A DNA stretch of 64,000 bases from Bythopirellula sp. (lineage in GTDB: Bacteria > Planctomycetota > Planctomycetia > Pirellulales > Lacipirellulaceae): the NCBI GenBank assembly GCA_028285205.1, contig JANQQA010000266.1, positions 1 to 64,000 on the forward strand. Direction: 5' to 3'. Each line of letters begins with the position of its first letter. Positions within the stretch are counted from its first letter, which is position 1. The position numbers and the translations under genes were made by a program. The notes under the pieces were generated by a model. It saw nothing but the letters and a program-made list of their open reading frames with translations. It searched no databases and was not told the DNA's origin. This document shows, in pieces, positions 1 through 8,017 of this stretch.

Positions 1-111
1 ACCTTCCAGTCGAATTTCAAGGCCCGTCTCTCTACCCCGCACATCCCAGATCGAGCCATCTTGTCGTCTGTTACGGCACGCGACCGAACCCCGCAAACCT
101 GTGCAATGCTA

Positions 112-208
112 GTTTTGCTCAGCGTTGGAAACGCTGTTTCGCCGAGCAAAACTGCTCGTCACACCCCGGTTTTTATAGGTCATGACCCTCAATAAGCGCG
201 AGCAAAAC
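112..208. repeat. Nested inverted repeat with a third copy of the arm
   Basis: GTTTTGCTC at 112-120 is matched by its exact inverted copy GAGCAAAAC at 144-152, and the same nonamer occurs again at 200-208. Inside the first pair sits a smaller inverted repeat, AGCGT (121-125) and ACGCT (131-135) around TGGAA. The structure could fold as a two-tier hairpin in RNA, or the nonamers could be protein-binding sites. No uridine tract follows, so it is not a typical terminator. The rest of 1-358 holds no gene I can support. Confidence 0.5.
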
Positions 209-358
209 TCGCCAGTCCGCACTAGGCCGAGAGCAACAGGCGGTCCATCACCCCCGCCCGCATGTCGACACATTGCACACGACCTCGGAATTCCCGACGA
301 CTAGATTCGCAACGACGATTGACCGTCTGCCGTCAACCCGAAGTGGTCTTATCATCTG

Positions 359-544
359 TCACGCAATCTCAACGGCACCAAGCTGGTTCAATAGCAGCAC
401 TTGGATTGGAAGGTCAGTGGTACCGATCAAGGTGAATGCGGTCCAGCCCGGCAAGAGGTCCTCGACTGTTTGCCCCCAGCAAGTGATGCACTCATCGCCA
501 GTCGTTATCGGCATTGCCTGTTCGAAATCGAGATTCTCGAACGC
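359..544 (-). pseudogene. Remnant of a PEP-CTERM-type gene (N-terminal part only)
   Basis: The minus strand reads AFENLDFEQAMP, then an insert with CITCWG, then VEDLLPGWTAFT, and stops at 359. This matches the mature N-terminus of the frameshifted PEP-CTERM gene at 735-1503 (AFVNLDFEHASP, then ADLLPGWTVEG). The open frame extends upstream to a stop at 599-601 but has no ATG, GTG or TTG and no signal peptide; downstream it ends after about 60 codons with no PEP-CTERM tail. It is best read as a decayed tandem relative of the neighbouring gene. The similarity is directly visible; that it is a pseudogene is inference. Confidence 0.55.
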
Positions 545-734
545 GCATTCCGCTAAGTCATGACAATATCGGCAAACTAAAAAGAAATAGAACCGTCCTT
601 AGCCACCAAGTCAACGGAGACTTCAGTGTGCGAAAGTCCAGCAGGTGTGCAAACTCAACGTGGTGTTTCTACCTATGTTCATGTGACTACTATGACGCCT
701 CCTGCATCGGACAGGCTAGTTGCTCATTCGCTCT

Positions 735-1503
735 TCATGGCGAGGGCTGCCTCTGTACCACAACTAAACTGCAGCCGAGCAGCAGCACGACGATACTCGC
801 GGGCTCCGGTATGGGAATCGGCGAGAATCGAATGTCGTCGAGGTACACACTTGTATTTGTTCCCAGCGAGAATTTGAGTTCGGCATCTACGCCGGCCAGT
901 TCGGACGGGACGTTAGCTCCGAAAATGGTCACGCGTTGGGGTACGTATCCAATCGTTGCGGGATGGGCCCCCTCTCCAGGTTGGTCCTAGGACCACCTCG
1001 GACCTCAGCGCGATTAGATCAAGTGTGGTGCCACCTAAGAACAATTCGAACGGCCCAGACGGTTCGCCTTCTAGTCTCCCACCACTGCCTATAAACATAA
1101 ACTGGATTGACCGAGCATAGGCGGGTATTTCCCCGACCTGCGACAGACTGGCCGTTACCGCTACAGTGTCGATATACAGCGAATAGGCACCTTGAAGAGG
1201 CCTATATGGAACGCCGCCGAAGGGTGCGGAAAAGGGATTGCTTCCCTCGTTGCCATTGAAACCGTCAATGATGCTGAAAATCGCGGGATACAAGCCAATA
1301 TGTCCGGCCGTGTTATAGTAGGCGTAGTCGCTTCCGCCAAACTCATTGCCCTCAACCGTCCAGCCAGGTAACAGGTCAGCTTCTGTCTGGCGTTGATTCT
1401 CCACCGGACTCGCATGTTCGAAATCTAGATTCACGAACGCAAACATCTGGTGGCAAGCGAAAAGAACGTATAAGAGCCACGCGTATCGGGCTGCCGAGAT
1501 CAT
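735..1503 (-). pseudogene. Exported PEP-CTERM protein, frame broken in a G5 run
   Basis: The gene starts at ATG 1503, with AGGAG eight bases upstream. It encodes a signal peptide (MISAARYAWLLYVLFACHQMFA) followed by the mature N-terminus FVNLDFE and a beta-rich, LamG/PEP-CTERM-like body. In the first frame it runs to a premature stop near 913. The rest continues in the next frame from about 960 and ends with DDIRFS, then PIPEPASIVVLLLG and a short tail, which is a PEP-CTERM sorting signal. The switch falls at a run of five G (968-972 on the complement); removing one G restores a single frame of about 255 residues. It may be a real inactivating mutation, slippage-dependent expression, or a sequencing error. 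PEP-CTERM proteins are processed by exosortases and often go to the exopolysaccharide matrix. Confidence 0.7.
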
Positions 1504-2377
1504 CAGAATACTCCTGCCTCGTGCAATTGGGCCGATCGCATTATACAGTTTTTTCTCACTATCATAAACATACTCGACGATTAGCAGCAAAACACGTACC
1601 TGAACTGCATTCCTGCGTATCACGGCTGTGGGCCGTCGATGAGTCATGTCTTTGCCCGTAGGAAAATGGGCGGACTACGGGTTTTGTCCCCCGGCACCGT
1701 ATACAATACACTTCGGCACGTTCGGCGAAACTAGGCCAAACAAGGTTCTGCGGGTCGCCGTTTGAGTCGACGGACCAAGACCTCGTTCAATTTTTCAGAA
1801 GTCAGTCTCTTCTGGCGAATTCGGGATGCAAGTCGTTCTGAGCCAATAGGTTGTGGCATATCAAAACTCTGCAATGCGTCGTCTTTTGTCATTGTTGATC
1901 TCCTCGGAAGTCCAGTTCGTAGGCGCGTCGAAGCTGTAATCGATTGACACCAAAGGCCTTACGATTCTGTCAGGAGACGCGTGTCGTTTCGGACAAGAAC
2001 CCGCCAGGTTTCGATTGCACGTAGGGCAAGCTCTACGGCGCAATGGGATCCAATAGTCGCGTCTGGCGTGCACGGGGCAGTAAGACGTTGTTTACAGCGA
2101 GCCTATTTTACCAAAGGGAGTGGCTCAAATTCCACAACGAATCTGCTGCTATTCGCACACGCAGCAATTTGAACCATGTGACCAAGCCAGCACACCTCTG
2201 CAACCATTAGTGTTTTGCGGACGGAGTACTGCGAGACGCGCTTTGCAATTCAAGCGTAGCATGTTCGAACCGGATTAGAACGCAAATGCTCTGCATAGCT
2301 ATCGTAATTGCGTTATGCCTCTGCCGGCCATGCGTTGCGAACTCTTGTGTCCGTGGCATAGAGTTCTGAACGCCTAG
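1504..2377. other. Long intergenic region, no gene supported
   Basis: The 874 bases between the PEP-CTERM gene and the CobW-family gene contain only short frames on both strands. None has a recognisable motif, a convincing ribosome binding site or a signal peptide. Base composition is close to that of its surroundings. I see no tRNA cloverleaf, no strong terminator hairpin and no transposon ends. It may hold decayed genes like the remnant at 359-544. Confidence 0.5.
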
Positions 2378-3598
2378 CTACACACGAGCGGCTAGAGCGT
2401 CGTCGATGCTTACGTTCCATTTTGGAAACGGATCGGAAAAGGCTTGCCACGCTTCCATGCCTGCCGAGAACTCCTCGTCGGTCAGCAAGCACTCCTGGAG
2501 CGAATCGTAGATGGCGATTTCGTCCATGCCGATGCCGATGAACACCAGTTCTTGCCGGCAGTCGCCGACCTCTGGATGCCACTTCGCCTCAAGTTCTTCT
2601 TGAAAACTGACGGACGGTGGCCAGTATTCGCGCGGGATAGCCGCCCACCAGAACCCGCCGAAGTCTAGCCGCGCAACTCGGCCAGCCTGGGACCAGACGC
2701 CGATCTTGTCCAATCGACTGGCAAGCCAGAAGAAACCCTTGCTGCGTAGTACGCCATTCCAATCTTGGTTGAGTCGATCATAGAACCTTTGTGGATGGAA
2801 TGGCCGTCGAGCGCGATACACGAAACTACTGACGCCGTACTCTTCCACTTCGCTGGCGCCGTCGCCGCGCAGCGTCAGTTGCCATCCTTTGCTCTGCTTG
2901 GCGATCTCGAAATCAAAGCGTCCGGTGCCCATGATGCGCGCAGGCTCGATACGCCCAAACGACGTTTGCAGCTTGAGAGCGTGTGGATTCAGCTGTTCGA
3001 CGAATCCCTCGATGGCCGCCAACGTGTCTTCGTCGATCTGATCCGTCTTGTTCAATACGATGACGTTGGCAAACTCGACCTGTTCGGTCAGTAGATCGGC
3101 AACCGTCCGTGGGTCGTCTTCGGTGGCTGCCTGGTCAATGCTCTTTAGATCTTTGCCGACTCGCAGGTCTTCCAGGAAGTTTGCGGTATCGACGACTGTG
3201 ACCATTGTGTCCAACTCGGCAATGTCTGAGAGCGGTCCTCCATCGCCAACGGCAAAGGTAAAGGTGTCGGCAACCGGGGCAGGTTCGCTGATGCCGGTTG
3301 ATTCTATCAGCAAATAGTCAAAGCGGCCTTCTGTGGCGAGGGCTGCGACCTCGGCAAGCAGGTCTTCACGCAGAGTGCAGCAGATACAGCCATTGGTCAT
3401 TTCCACCAGTTTCTCTTCCGTTCGGCTTAGGGCTGCTTCGCCACCAACGATGAGTTGAGCGTCGATGTTGACCTCGCTCATATCGTTGACGATTACAGCA
3501 ACACGCAAGCCGGCCCGATTGGACAGGACGTGGTTGAGGAGAGTGGTCTTGCCTGCTCCGAGGAAACCCGACAACACGGTTACGGGGAGTTTTTTCAT
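2378..3598 (-). CDS. COG0523/CobW-family metal-chaperone GTPase (ZigA/YciC-like)
   Basis: This 406-residue protein is a G3E GTPase of the COG0523 family, whose members deliver metals, often zinc or cobalt, to client proteins. Walker A is GFLGAGKTT at residues 11-19. The metal-binding CxCC motif (GCICC) is at 70-74, followed by TLRED. ESTG is at 99-102 and the base-recognition motif NKTD at 183-186. The C-terminal CobW_C domain (about 290-400) has the WFWLASR, WSQAG and GFWWAA blocks typical of the zinc-linked branch. ATG 3598 is chosen over in-frame starts up to 3688 because it overlaps the stop of the upstream gene as ATGA, which suggests translational coupling. It is last in a leftward block of five genes. 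Family assignment is firm; the metal is inferred. Confidence 0.92.
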   Translation of the reverse strand: MKKLPVTVLSGFLGAGKTTLLNHVLSNRAGLRVAVIVNDMSEVNIDAQLIVGGEAALSRTEEKLVEMTNGCICCTLREDLLAEVAALATEGRFDYLLIESTGISEPAPVADTFTFAVGDGGPLSDIAELDTMVTVVDTANFLEDLRVGKDLKSIDQAATEDDPRTVADLLTEQVEFANVIVLNKTDQIDEDTLAAIEGFVEQLNPHALKLQTSFGRIEPARIMGTGRFDFEIAKQSKGWQLTLRGDGASEVEEYGVSSFVYRARRPFHPQRFYDRLNQDWNGVLRSKGFFWLASRLDKIGVWSQAGRVARLDFGGFWWAAIPREYWPPSVSFQEELEAKWHPEVGDCRQELVFIGIGMDEIAIYDSLQECLLTDEEFSAGMEAWQAFSDPFPKWNVSIDDALAARV

Positions 3599-4152
3599 CG
3601 CTTGCTCGTTGGAATAAGGTACTGCTTGAGTACTTGTGATGGCGGTTGGTCTCGATGCTCCCAGCCTTGGCGGCTGAGAAAGCGCCATGCAGTCGACGTC
3701 TTCTCAGCACGAACGAATGGCCGTAACCACGAGTCCACGCACTTTCGGCGATAGGCGAGGCCCACGGTCGAAAGCACCCACGTCTCGTAATCGGCCATCC
3801 AAAGCAGCGACGATTTCCAGAGTTTGCGAGCACGCTGCCATTGCGATTTGCCGCTTGGTCGAGCGAAGACCGGCAATTCGTCGGGCCAGTGAATTGCCAG
3901 CGAAAGCGACTCGACGGGAGCCCACAGCGGGCAAAAGTCGAAGCGGTTGAGATAGAGACCGCCGAGGTCGCGGTTTCCGAAGAACATTCCGAAGCCCCAC
4001 AACGCTACGTGCAGATGATCGCGATCTAGTCGATAACACGTGGATCGGTCATCGGTGGTGCGATCCCGATGTCGCTGAAATCCGAAACGCATGAGCAAAT
4101 TCCCATCGGGATACTCCACATCCCTCCCCCAACACCAGACCTGTTGCTCCAT
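3595..4152 (-). CDS. Unknown protein of the 'WCWGRD' pair, copy 2
   Basis: I do not recognise this 185-residue family. It starts [11 protein letters not shown], with GGAAAG just upstream of ATG 4152. It is clearly paralogous to the next gene upstream (4273-4866). Shared blocks are WCWGRD, PDGNxL, GFQR, GFGxFFG, LGGxxLxRFxF and a YRxxxxxxW segment near the C-terminus. There is no signal peptide or membrane segment, so it is probably cytosolic. The conserved Trp, Gly, Arg and Asp suggest a ligand pocket rather than a structural repeat. Its stop overlaps the CobW-family start by four bases (ATGA), so the two are probably co-translated and functionally linked. An earlier in-frame start at 4188 is possible. 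Confidence 0.8.
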   Translation of the reverse strand: MEQQVWCWGRDVEYPDGNLLMRFGFQRHRDRTTDDRSTCYRLDRDHLHVALWGFGMFFGNRDLGGLYLNRFDFCPLWAPVESLSLAIHWPDELPVFARPSGKSQWQRARKLWKSSLLWMADYETWVLSTVGLAYRRKCVDSWLRPFVRAEKTSTAWRFLSRQGWEHRDQPPSQVLKQYLIPTSKR

Positions 4153-4272
4153 CAGCTTTCCGCCAAACCTACGCACCGGGCGAGGCATGCACCATCCCTG
4201 GCCGGTGCGAGCTGGCCGCTCTGAGTTTGGGCGATGTCTGGCTGGTGCAGCCATAAGGTCTCACCGATGAGA

Positions 4273-4866
4273 TTAGGAGTCGGACATCTCGGCGATTGCC
4301 ACGCCAATCATGCCCCACGCTCGCGGCATCTCCTCGGCTGGCATGACTTGGCGTTTGCCGTTCTCCCACGCGAGCAGCACTGACTGTCGGTACTCGATTC
4401 CCAATCGCTCGACGATGTTCAGCTCGTACCTGCGTATCCAATCGATCAATTCCAAAGTTATTGAGGTGCATGCGCTTCGTTGCGCGTCGCTTGGGGCACT
4501 CAATTTTGGTAGGTCTGCCTCGGACCAGGGTGGGCATTCCAACGCAGAATGCGTCGTATACTTCGGCCCAAACTCGAATCGCGGCAGGAAGACTCCGCCA
4601 AGCCGATCATCACCGAAGAAGACGCCGAACCCACGCAGTACGACTCGCCGGTTTTCCGGCAATTCCAGGGTGTACACGCTGGAGCAGCTCTCGCGGTTTT
4701 CGGGAGCTTTGGTGCGCTGAAATCCTATCTCAATCAGCCAATTGCCATCGGGTCTTAGAATGTCGCGGCCCCAGCACCAGATCTGCTGGCTCAGCAGTTT
4801 CACCGCCCGCTTTTTGAGTTCTGCTGCGCTGCACTGGTGGTAATCTGCCAGACTCGCCACGGACAT
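4273..4866 (-). CDS. Unknown protein of the 'WCWGRD' pair, copy 1
   Basis: This 197-residue protein is related to the downstream gene but has a helical N-terminal extension of about 24 residues before QQIWCWGRD (WCWGRD at 30-35). PDGNWL, IGFQR, VVLRGFGVFFGD, LGGVFLPRF and LGIEYRQSVLLAW follow. ATG 4866 lies one base past the stop of the small membrane protein upstream, which fixes the start and suggests one transcript. No function is known to me. The tandem duplication beside a COG0523 GTPase suggests a role in metal handling, for example as a client or scavenger, but nothing in the residues proves metal binding. Confidence 0.8.
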   Translation of the reverse strand: MSVASLADYHQCSAAELKKRAVKLLSQQIWCWGRDILRPDGNWLIEIGFQRTKAPENRESCSSVYTLELPENRRVVLRGFGVFFGDDRLGGVFLPRFEFGPKYTTHSALECPPWSEADLPKLSAPSDAQRSACTSITLELIDWIRRYELNIVERLGIEYRQSVLLAWENGKRQVMPAEEMPRAWGMIGVAIAEMSDS

Positions 4867-4867
4867 T

Positions 4868-5095
4868 TCAATTGGCCTCGCTCGACACGGCCGCGGCGAT
4901 GTTCGCCACAAACCAGGCCGATGCCGCACATAGCTGCAACCAGTCTCCGCTGGAACTGATGCCGTAGGCAAACACGCTCGCTATCCAGCAAACGCTAGCC
5001 GCGGTCTGACCGAGCCACTCAATTCGCAGCACTCTGGCGATCCAAGCCGATCCTGCGGTGGGCGTGACGGAAGCACTCATTTGATCGTTTAACAT
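4868..5095 (-). CDS. Small two-helix membrane protein
   Basis: This is a 75-residue protein starting MLNDQMSASV. GGAG lies five to six bases before ATG 5095. Two hydrophobic stretches (about residues 25-43 and 51-68) separated by a short polar turn predict a helical hairpin in the cytoplasmic membrane; the tail is VSSEAN. It overlaps the 3' end of the flavoprotein gene by seven bases and stops one base before the next start, so it is embedded in the operon. Its family is unknown to me. A membrane partner or anchor for the neighbouring flavoprotein or paralog pair is a guess. Confidence 0.65.
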   Translation of the reverse strand: MLNDQMSASVTPTAGSAWIARVLRIEWLGQTAASVCWIASVFAYGISSSGDWLQLCAASAWFVANIAAAVSSEAN

Positions 5096-6222
5096 ACGCA
5101 CTCCTCACCACAACACGAGAGATCGTCGAGGTACATACCCCATTGGCGATAGGATTCTAGCTCCTCTGCTGGCAGACCAAGCGATGTGGCAACTGATTTG
5201 GCGACAACAGCGAAGCGTTGCCGGTATTTGTAAATGAAACAGAAAACATGATTGTCGTGTCGCACTGACGGGCCGCAGAGGTACAGTCCCGAAGTGCTTG
5301 TTGATTCGTCGTGCTCAGATAGCACTGGGTAGCCGTCTTCACGGTGCTCGAACAGATTGTCGACCAGGCCCAAGCTGCCCTCGAAACCGGTTGCGAGTAT
5401 CGGTGGGGCGGACGTCTCAAGCTCACGCCCGCCGTCGGTGCAAACCACGTAGTTGTCCCCCTGCTTCCTCACCGCCGTGACCTTGCAATTGGGCAGCAAC
5501 TCAATCTGCGACTCGAACCACTCCTCGCGCATGCGTTCGAGCGAGTAGGTAGAGAGCGCTACGCTAGGGTCCGACGCCTCGTCGTCCCACGGACAGCTGG
5601 AATCAATTAATCGGGCACGTTTGTCGTAGCTCGCCAAATGAAAGGCGGCATCGACACCCGACTCATAGCCACCGATGATGACGAAATCATCGCCCGGCAG
5701 GTCACTGTAAGAAGTAACCGAAGCGGTGTGCAGACAGAGGTCGGCGCCTTCGAACCCGAGTCTTTTGGGGTATTGAAACTCACCCGCCGCCCAGATGAGG
5801 TGCTTGCAGTACAGGGTCTCGTCAGGGGTATCCAGCACGAACAAATCGGCATGCTTCGTCACGTGGATTACGTTGACCTCGGCACGGACTGGCAGTTCAA
5901 AGTACGCAGCGACAGCGCGTAAGTGAGCAGCATACTCGGCGCCTGTCGGATGCTCGACTTGCAGGCTGTACGCTGGCGAAACTCCAATTGCCACCGAGTT
6001 CAAGTCGAGCATGCCGATCGAGTTGCTCGCAAACGATGGTGTGATGAAGCGTGTTTCTGCCGGCCACAGGGCAAATGAGGCGCCAACGCCGAGGCGATCA
6101 ATCACCACGAAGTCCTCGATTCCTGCATGCTTCAGTGCGACTCCAACGCCAACGCCAGCTGCCCCAGCGCCCACGACGATGGCGTCGTACTTCTTGACGT
6201 TGGTCGGTGCCTTCTCAGTCAT
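5089..6222 (-). CDS. FAD/NAD(P)-binding oxidoreductase with a C-terminal CCxxxCxC tail
   Basis: This 377-residue protein has the FAD-binding Rossmann signature IVVGAGAAGVGVGVAL near the N-terminus. A second nucleotide-binding fold (FVIIGGYESGVDAAFHL) sits mid-protein, and a late ATGF block is followed by GLYLCGPSV. This layout fits flavin monooxygenase/thioredoxin-reductase-like enzymes. There is no internal CxxC redox pair of classical thioredoxin reductase. The protein instead ends DLSCCGEECVC, four cysteines in the last eight residues, which looks like a metal- or thiol-binding tail. ATG 6222 is preferred to GTG 6231. It is first of five tightly packed genes ending in a COG0523 GTPase, so a role in metal-dependent redox chemistry is suggested but unproven. 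Confidence 0.82.
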   Translation of the reverse strand: MTEKAPTNVKKYDAIVVGAGAAGVGVGVALKHAGIEDFVVIDRLGVGASFALWPAETRFITPSFASNSIGMLDLNSVAIGVSPAYSLQVEHPTGAEYAAHLRAVAAYFELPVRAEVNVIHVTKHADLFVLDTPDETLYCKHLIWAAGEFQYPKRLGFEGADLCLHTASVTSYSDLPGDDFVIIGGYESGVDAAFHLASYDKRARLIDSSCPWDDEASDPSVALSTYSLERMREEWFESQIELLPNCKVTAVRKQGDNYVVCTDGGRELETSAPPILATGFEGSLGLVDNLFEHREDGYPVLSEHDESTSTSGLYLCGPSVRHDNHVFCFIYKYRQRFAVVAKSVATSLGLPAEELESYRQWGMYLDDLSCCGEECVC

Positions 6223-6590
6223 CGCATGCACTTACGCGTAAATGGAATTAGAGGTCTCGTCTCAGCTGCGCTGCGAAGATCTTAAGCGTCAGCACATTGC
6301 ATTACTGTCTACTCAAGTCTACCAAGACGCAATTCAGTTGCAAGTGCGTGTTGCGGACGTTTGGCAAGAGCACGCATCACGGTATTGATGCCCAAAGAAG
6401 TCACGAGCCTACGAGGAGATGGGCTCGGCGACCGGCTGCGGCTGAAGCAAGCGACGCACAACGAAACCACATGGAATTGCCTCGGCTCAACTTACACAGA
6501 CGCGTCGAAGTGAGATTCGCAGGGACTGGATAGATTGTCCGCTTCGAACAACCCTCCCAAACTTGGCGAGGCCGGATTCCCTGCAGGCAC
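6223..6590. other. Intergenic region upstream of the metal-type operon
   Basis: These 368 bases must contain the promoter of the leftward flavoprotein-CobW operon. I looked for a clear palindromic metalloregulator site near the start and found none that I can defend. A 78-codon plus-strand frame here has no ribosome binding site or recognisable domain and is not called. No RNA gene is visible. Confidence 0.4.
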
Positions 6591-7118
6591 CTAGATTAAT
6601 CCCGCGCGGGGTGTGCGATCGGGAAAGTCGACCGCCGGCAGCCCGGCTGCGCGGCGCCAGAGGCTGAGTTGGCCGATGTGGATGTTCTCGTGCATTAGCA
6701 GCAGGTCGGGGAGCATGAACTCGACGGTGGGGTACATGGCGTTCCAGCGCGGGAGGCTCGGTGGACGGCGAAAATCGGCTTCGTCGGCGCTGAGCAGCGC
6801 TTGCGCGACCTGCTCGTGTCCCCCGATCATCCGCTCGACTTGCGCGGCCTTGCTACCGTACAGGCTCATGTCGTTCTGTGGTCCGCGGCCGCGGAAGCCA
6901 AACAACTCATCGTCGGCCGGGTCGGCAAACAGCTCTCCCCGCAGCAGCGCTGGAATAATTGGGTAGTACAGCGCCATGTGCCCGAGAATCCAAGCGGGAT
7001 GGTTCATATTCCCACCCGGACGGAGGAGCATTTGCTCGTCCGTCAGGTCGTTTAGCAGCGCTTCAGCGTAGCGAAGACCGTTGTCCCAGGCGTACACGAT
7101 AGATCCCGCGGAGAACAT
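6591..7118 (-). CDS. DinB-superfamily protein
   Basis: This 175-residue protein is a four-helix-bundle member of the DinB/YfiT superfamily, many of which bind a divalent metal through three histidines and act in thiol-dependent transfer or detoxification. Helix 1 carries YAWDNGLRYAEALLNDLTDEQM. NHPAWILGHMALY supplies the family His, and HENIHIGQLSLWRRAAGLP is the conserved C-terminal helix with two His. ATG 7118 gives the family length; an in-frame start at 7238 would add 40 residues with no domain support. It stands alone. A second, divergent DinB protein is at 40817. The substrate is unknown. Confidence 0.8.
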   Translation of the reverse strand: MFSAGSIVYAWDNGLRYAEALLNDLTDEQMLLRPGGNMNHPAWILGHMALYYPIIPALLRGELFADPADDELFGFRGRGPQNDMSLYGSKAAQVERMIGGHEQVAQALLSADEADFRRPPSLPRWNAMYPTVEFMLPDLLLMHENIHIGQLSLWRRAAGLPAVDFPDRTPRAGLI

Positions 7119-7424
7119 GAGTAATGACCCTGTGGTGGTACCTTGATGTGGGTTTTGATCAGCGAGTGAGGCTGGCAGTTGAGTGACACATGACTCTGCG
7201 TTGAGTTCGGGGATGGGCGCTAGTAGGCTGCTTGCCAAGGATCCTGGATTGGCACCAGCGAGGGGCTTCGAAGGTCCTCAGCTGGCTAGTGATTGTGCTC
7301 TGCTTGGGTGTTGAGTGGCCGTAGAATCATGGATTTCCGGCCGAATCCCGACATGTGGTTGTTTCCTGACGGTTTTGAGGGCTGGGTCGCGGAGGTTGCG
7401 GGGGACGGATGGGCTGAAATTTCC

Positions 7425-7452
7425 TTGAACCTGGATGCTCAGCTCTTAGAAT
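7425..7452 (+). promoter_or_regulatory. Candidate sigma-70 promoter
   Basis: TTGAAC (7425-7430) and TAGAAT (7447-7452), separated by 16 bases, resemble the -35 and -10 consensus with four and five matches. They lie about 90 bases before GTG 7542, which has its own AAAGGAG. The rest of 7119-7541 shows no gene I can support; an in-frame extension of the downstream gene to 7293 is possible but lacks a ribosome binding site. Confidence 0.35.
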
Positions 7453-7541
7453 ATAAGCTAGGAATCTCTTTTCACGCGTGGATACCGATCCAAGCGTGGT
7501 GGTGGAGAGTGTCACGAGATTTAGGCAAAGGAGTGCGAGTC

Positions 7542-7904
7542 GTGCGTAGTATTTTCGAACAACGTTGCTATTGGATGTTGGTGGCGATCGCCACTTTGAT
7601 GTTCTGCCTGCTGTGGGGCCAGGTCGATATGGCACCAGTGCAGGCGGAGTTGGGTCCGGGTGCTGGTGGCTTTGGTGCCGCGGGTCTGATTACGCATTTC
7701 CACGAAGATGTCAGCGGTGGTCCGACCCGCGTAATCGTAGTTGATCCGACGCAGAAGCGGATGGCCGTTTATCACGTGCCAACTGACAGTGGCGAAATTC
7801 AGCTGAAGAGTGTGCGGAACCTGACGGTCGATCTGCAGGTTCAGGAGTTTAACAGCGGCGACCCGTCGCCCGTAGATATGCAAAAGACGCTGCAACGGAA
7901 CTAG
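7542..7904 (+). CDS. Small membrane-anchored or exported protein of unknown function
   Basis: GTG 7542 is chosen because AAAGGAG (7527-7533) lies eight bases upstream, an unusually good ribosome binding site for this window. The 120-residue product begins with a basic N-terminus and one hydrophobic helix (about residues 10-26). A Gly-rich stretch follows, then a compact domain with RVIVVDPTQKRMAVYHV and a strand-rich KSVRNLTVDLQVQEF segment. The VVDPTQKRMAVYHV block looks like one beta-propeller-type strand pair, so it may read out or store a value in the periplasm, but I cannot name a family. It precedes the membrane-anchored HTH gene by 113 bases on the same strand. Confidence 0.75.
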   Translation: MRSIFEQRCYWMLVAIATLMFCLLWGQVDMAPVQAELGPGAGGFGAAGLITHFHEDVSGGPTRVIVVDPTQKRMAVYHVPTDSGEIQLKSVRNLTVDLQVQEFNSGDPSPVDMQKTLQRN

Positions 7905-8017
7905 CCAGCGAATTGAGATAGTGATGCTTGCGGACCCGTAAGGAGGTCGAAGCCGCGAGTCAGACTGAAGTCGGGATGGCCACTTAAGCCGTGACGGCTG
8001 GGACGAAAGAGATTTCG

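Noticed and set aside
273..563. 96-codon plus-strand frame at the left end
   Set aside because: It is antisense to the PEP-CTERM remnant at 359-544, which shows real similarity on the minus strand.
2240..2300. GTTCGAA-containing segment that recalls a tRNA T-arm
   Set aside because: No acceptor stem or anticodon arm can be paired around it.
6223..6330. Possible Zur- or Fur-type box before the metal-type operon
   Set aside because: No palindrome with convincing arms could be found by eye.
6297..6533. 78-codon plus-strand frame before the DinB gene
   Set aside because: No ribosome binding site, no domain, unusual mixed composition.
7293..7541. In-frame N-terminal extension of the small exported protein
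   Set aside because: The strong AAAGGAG before GTG 7542 and the signal-like helix right after it favour the shorter protein.
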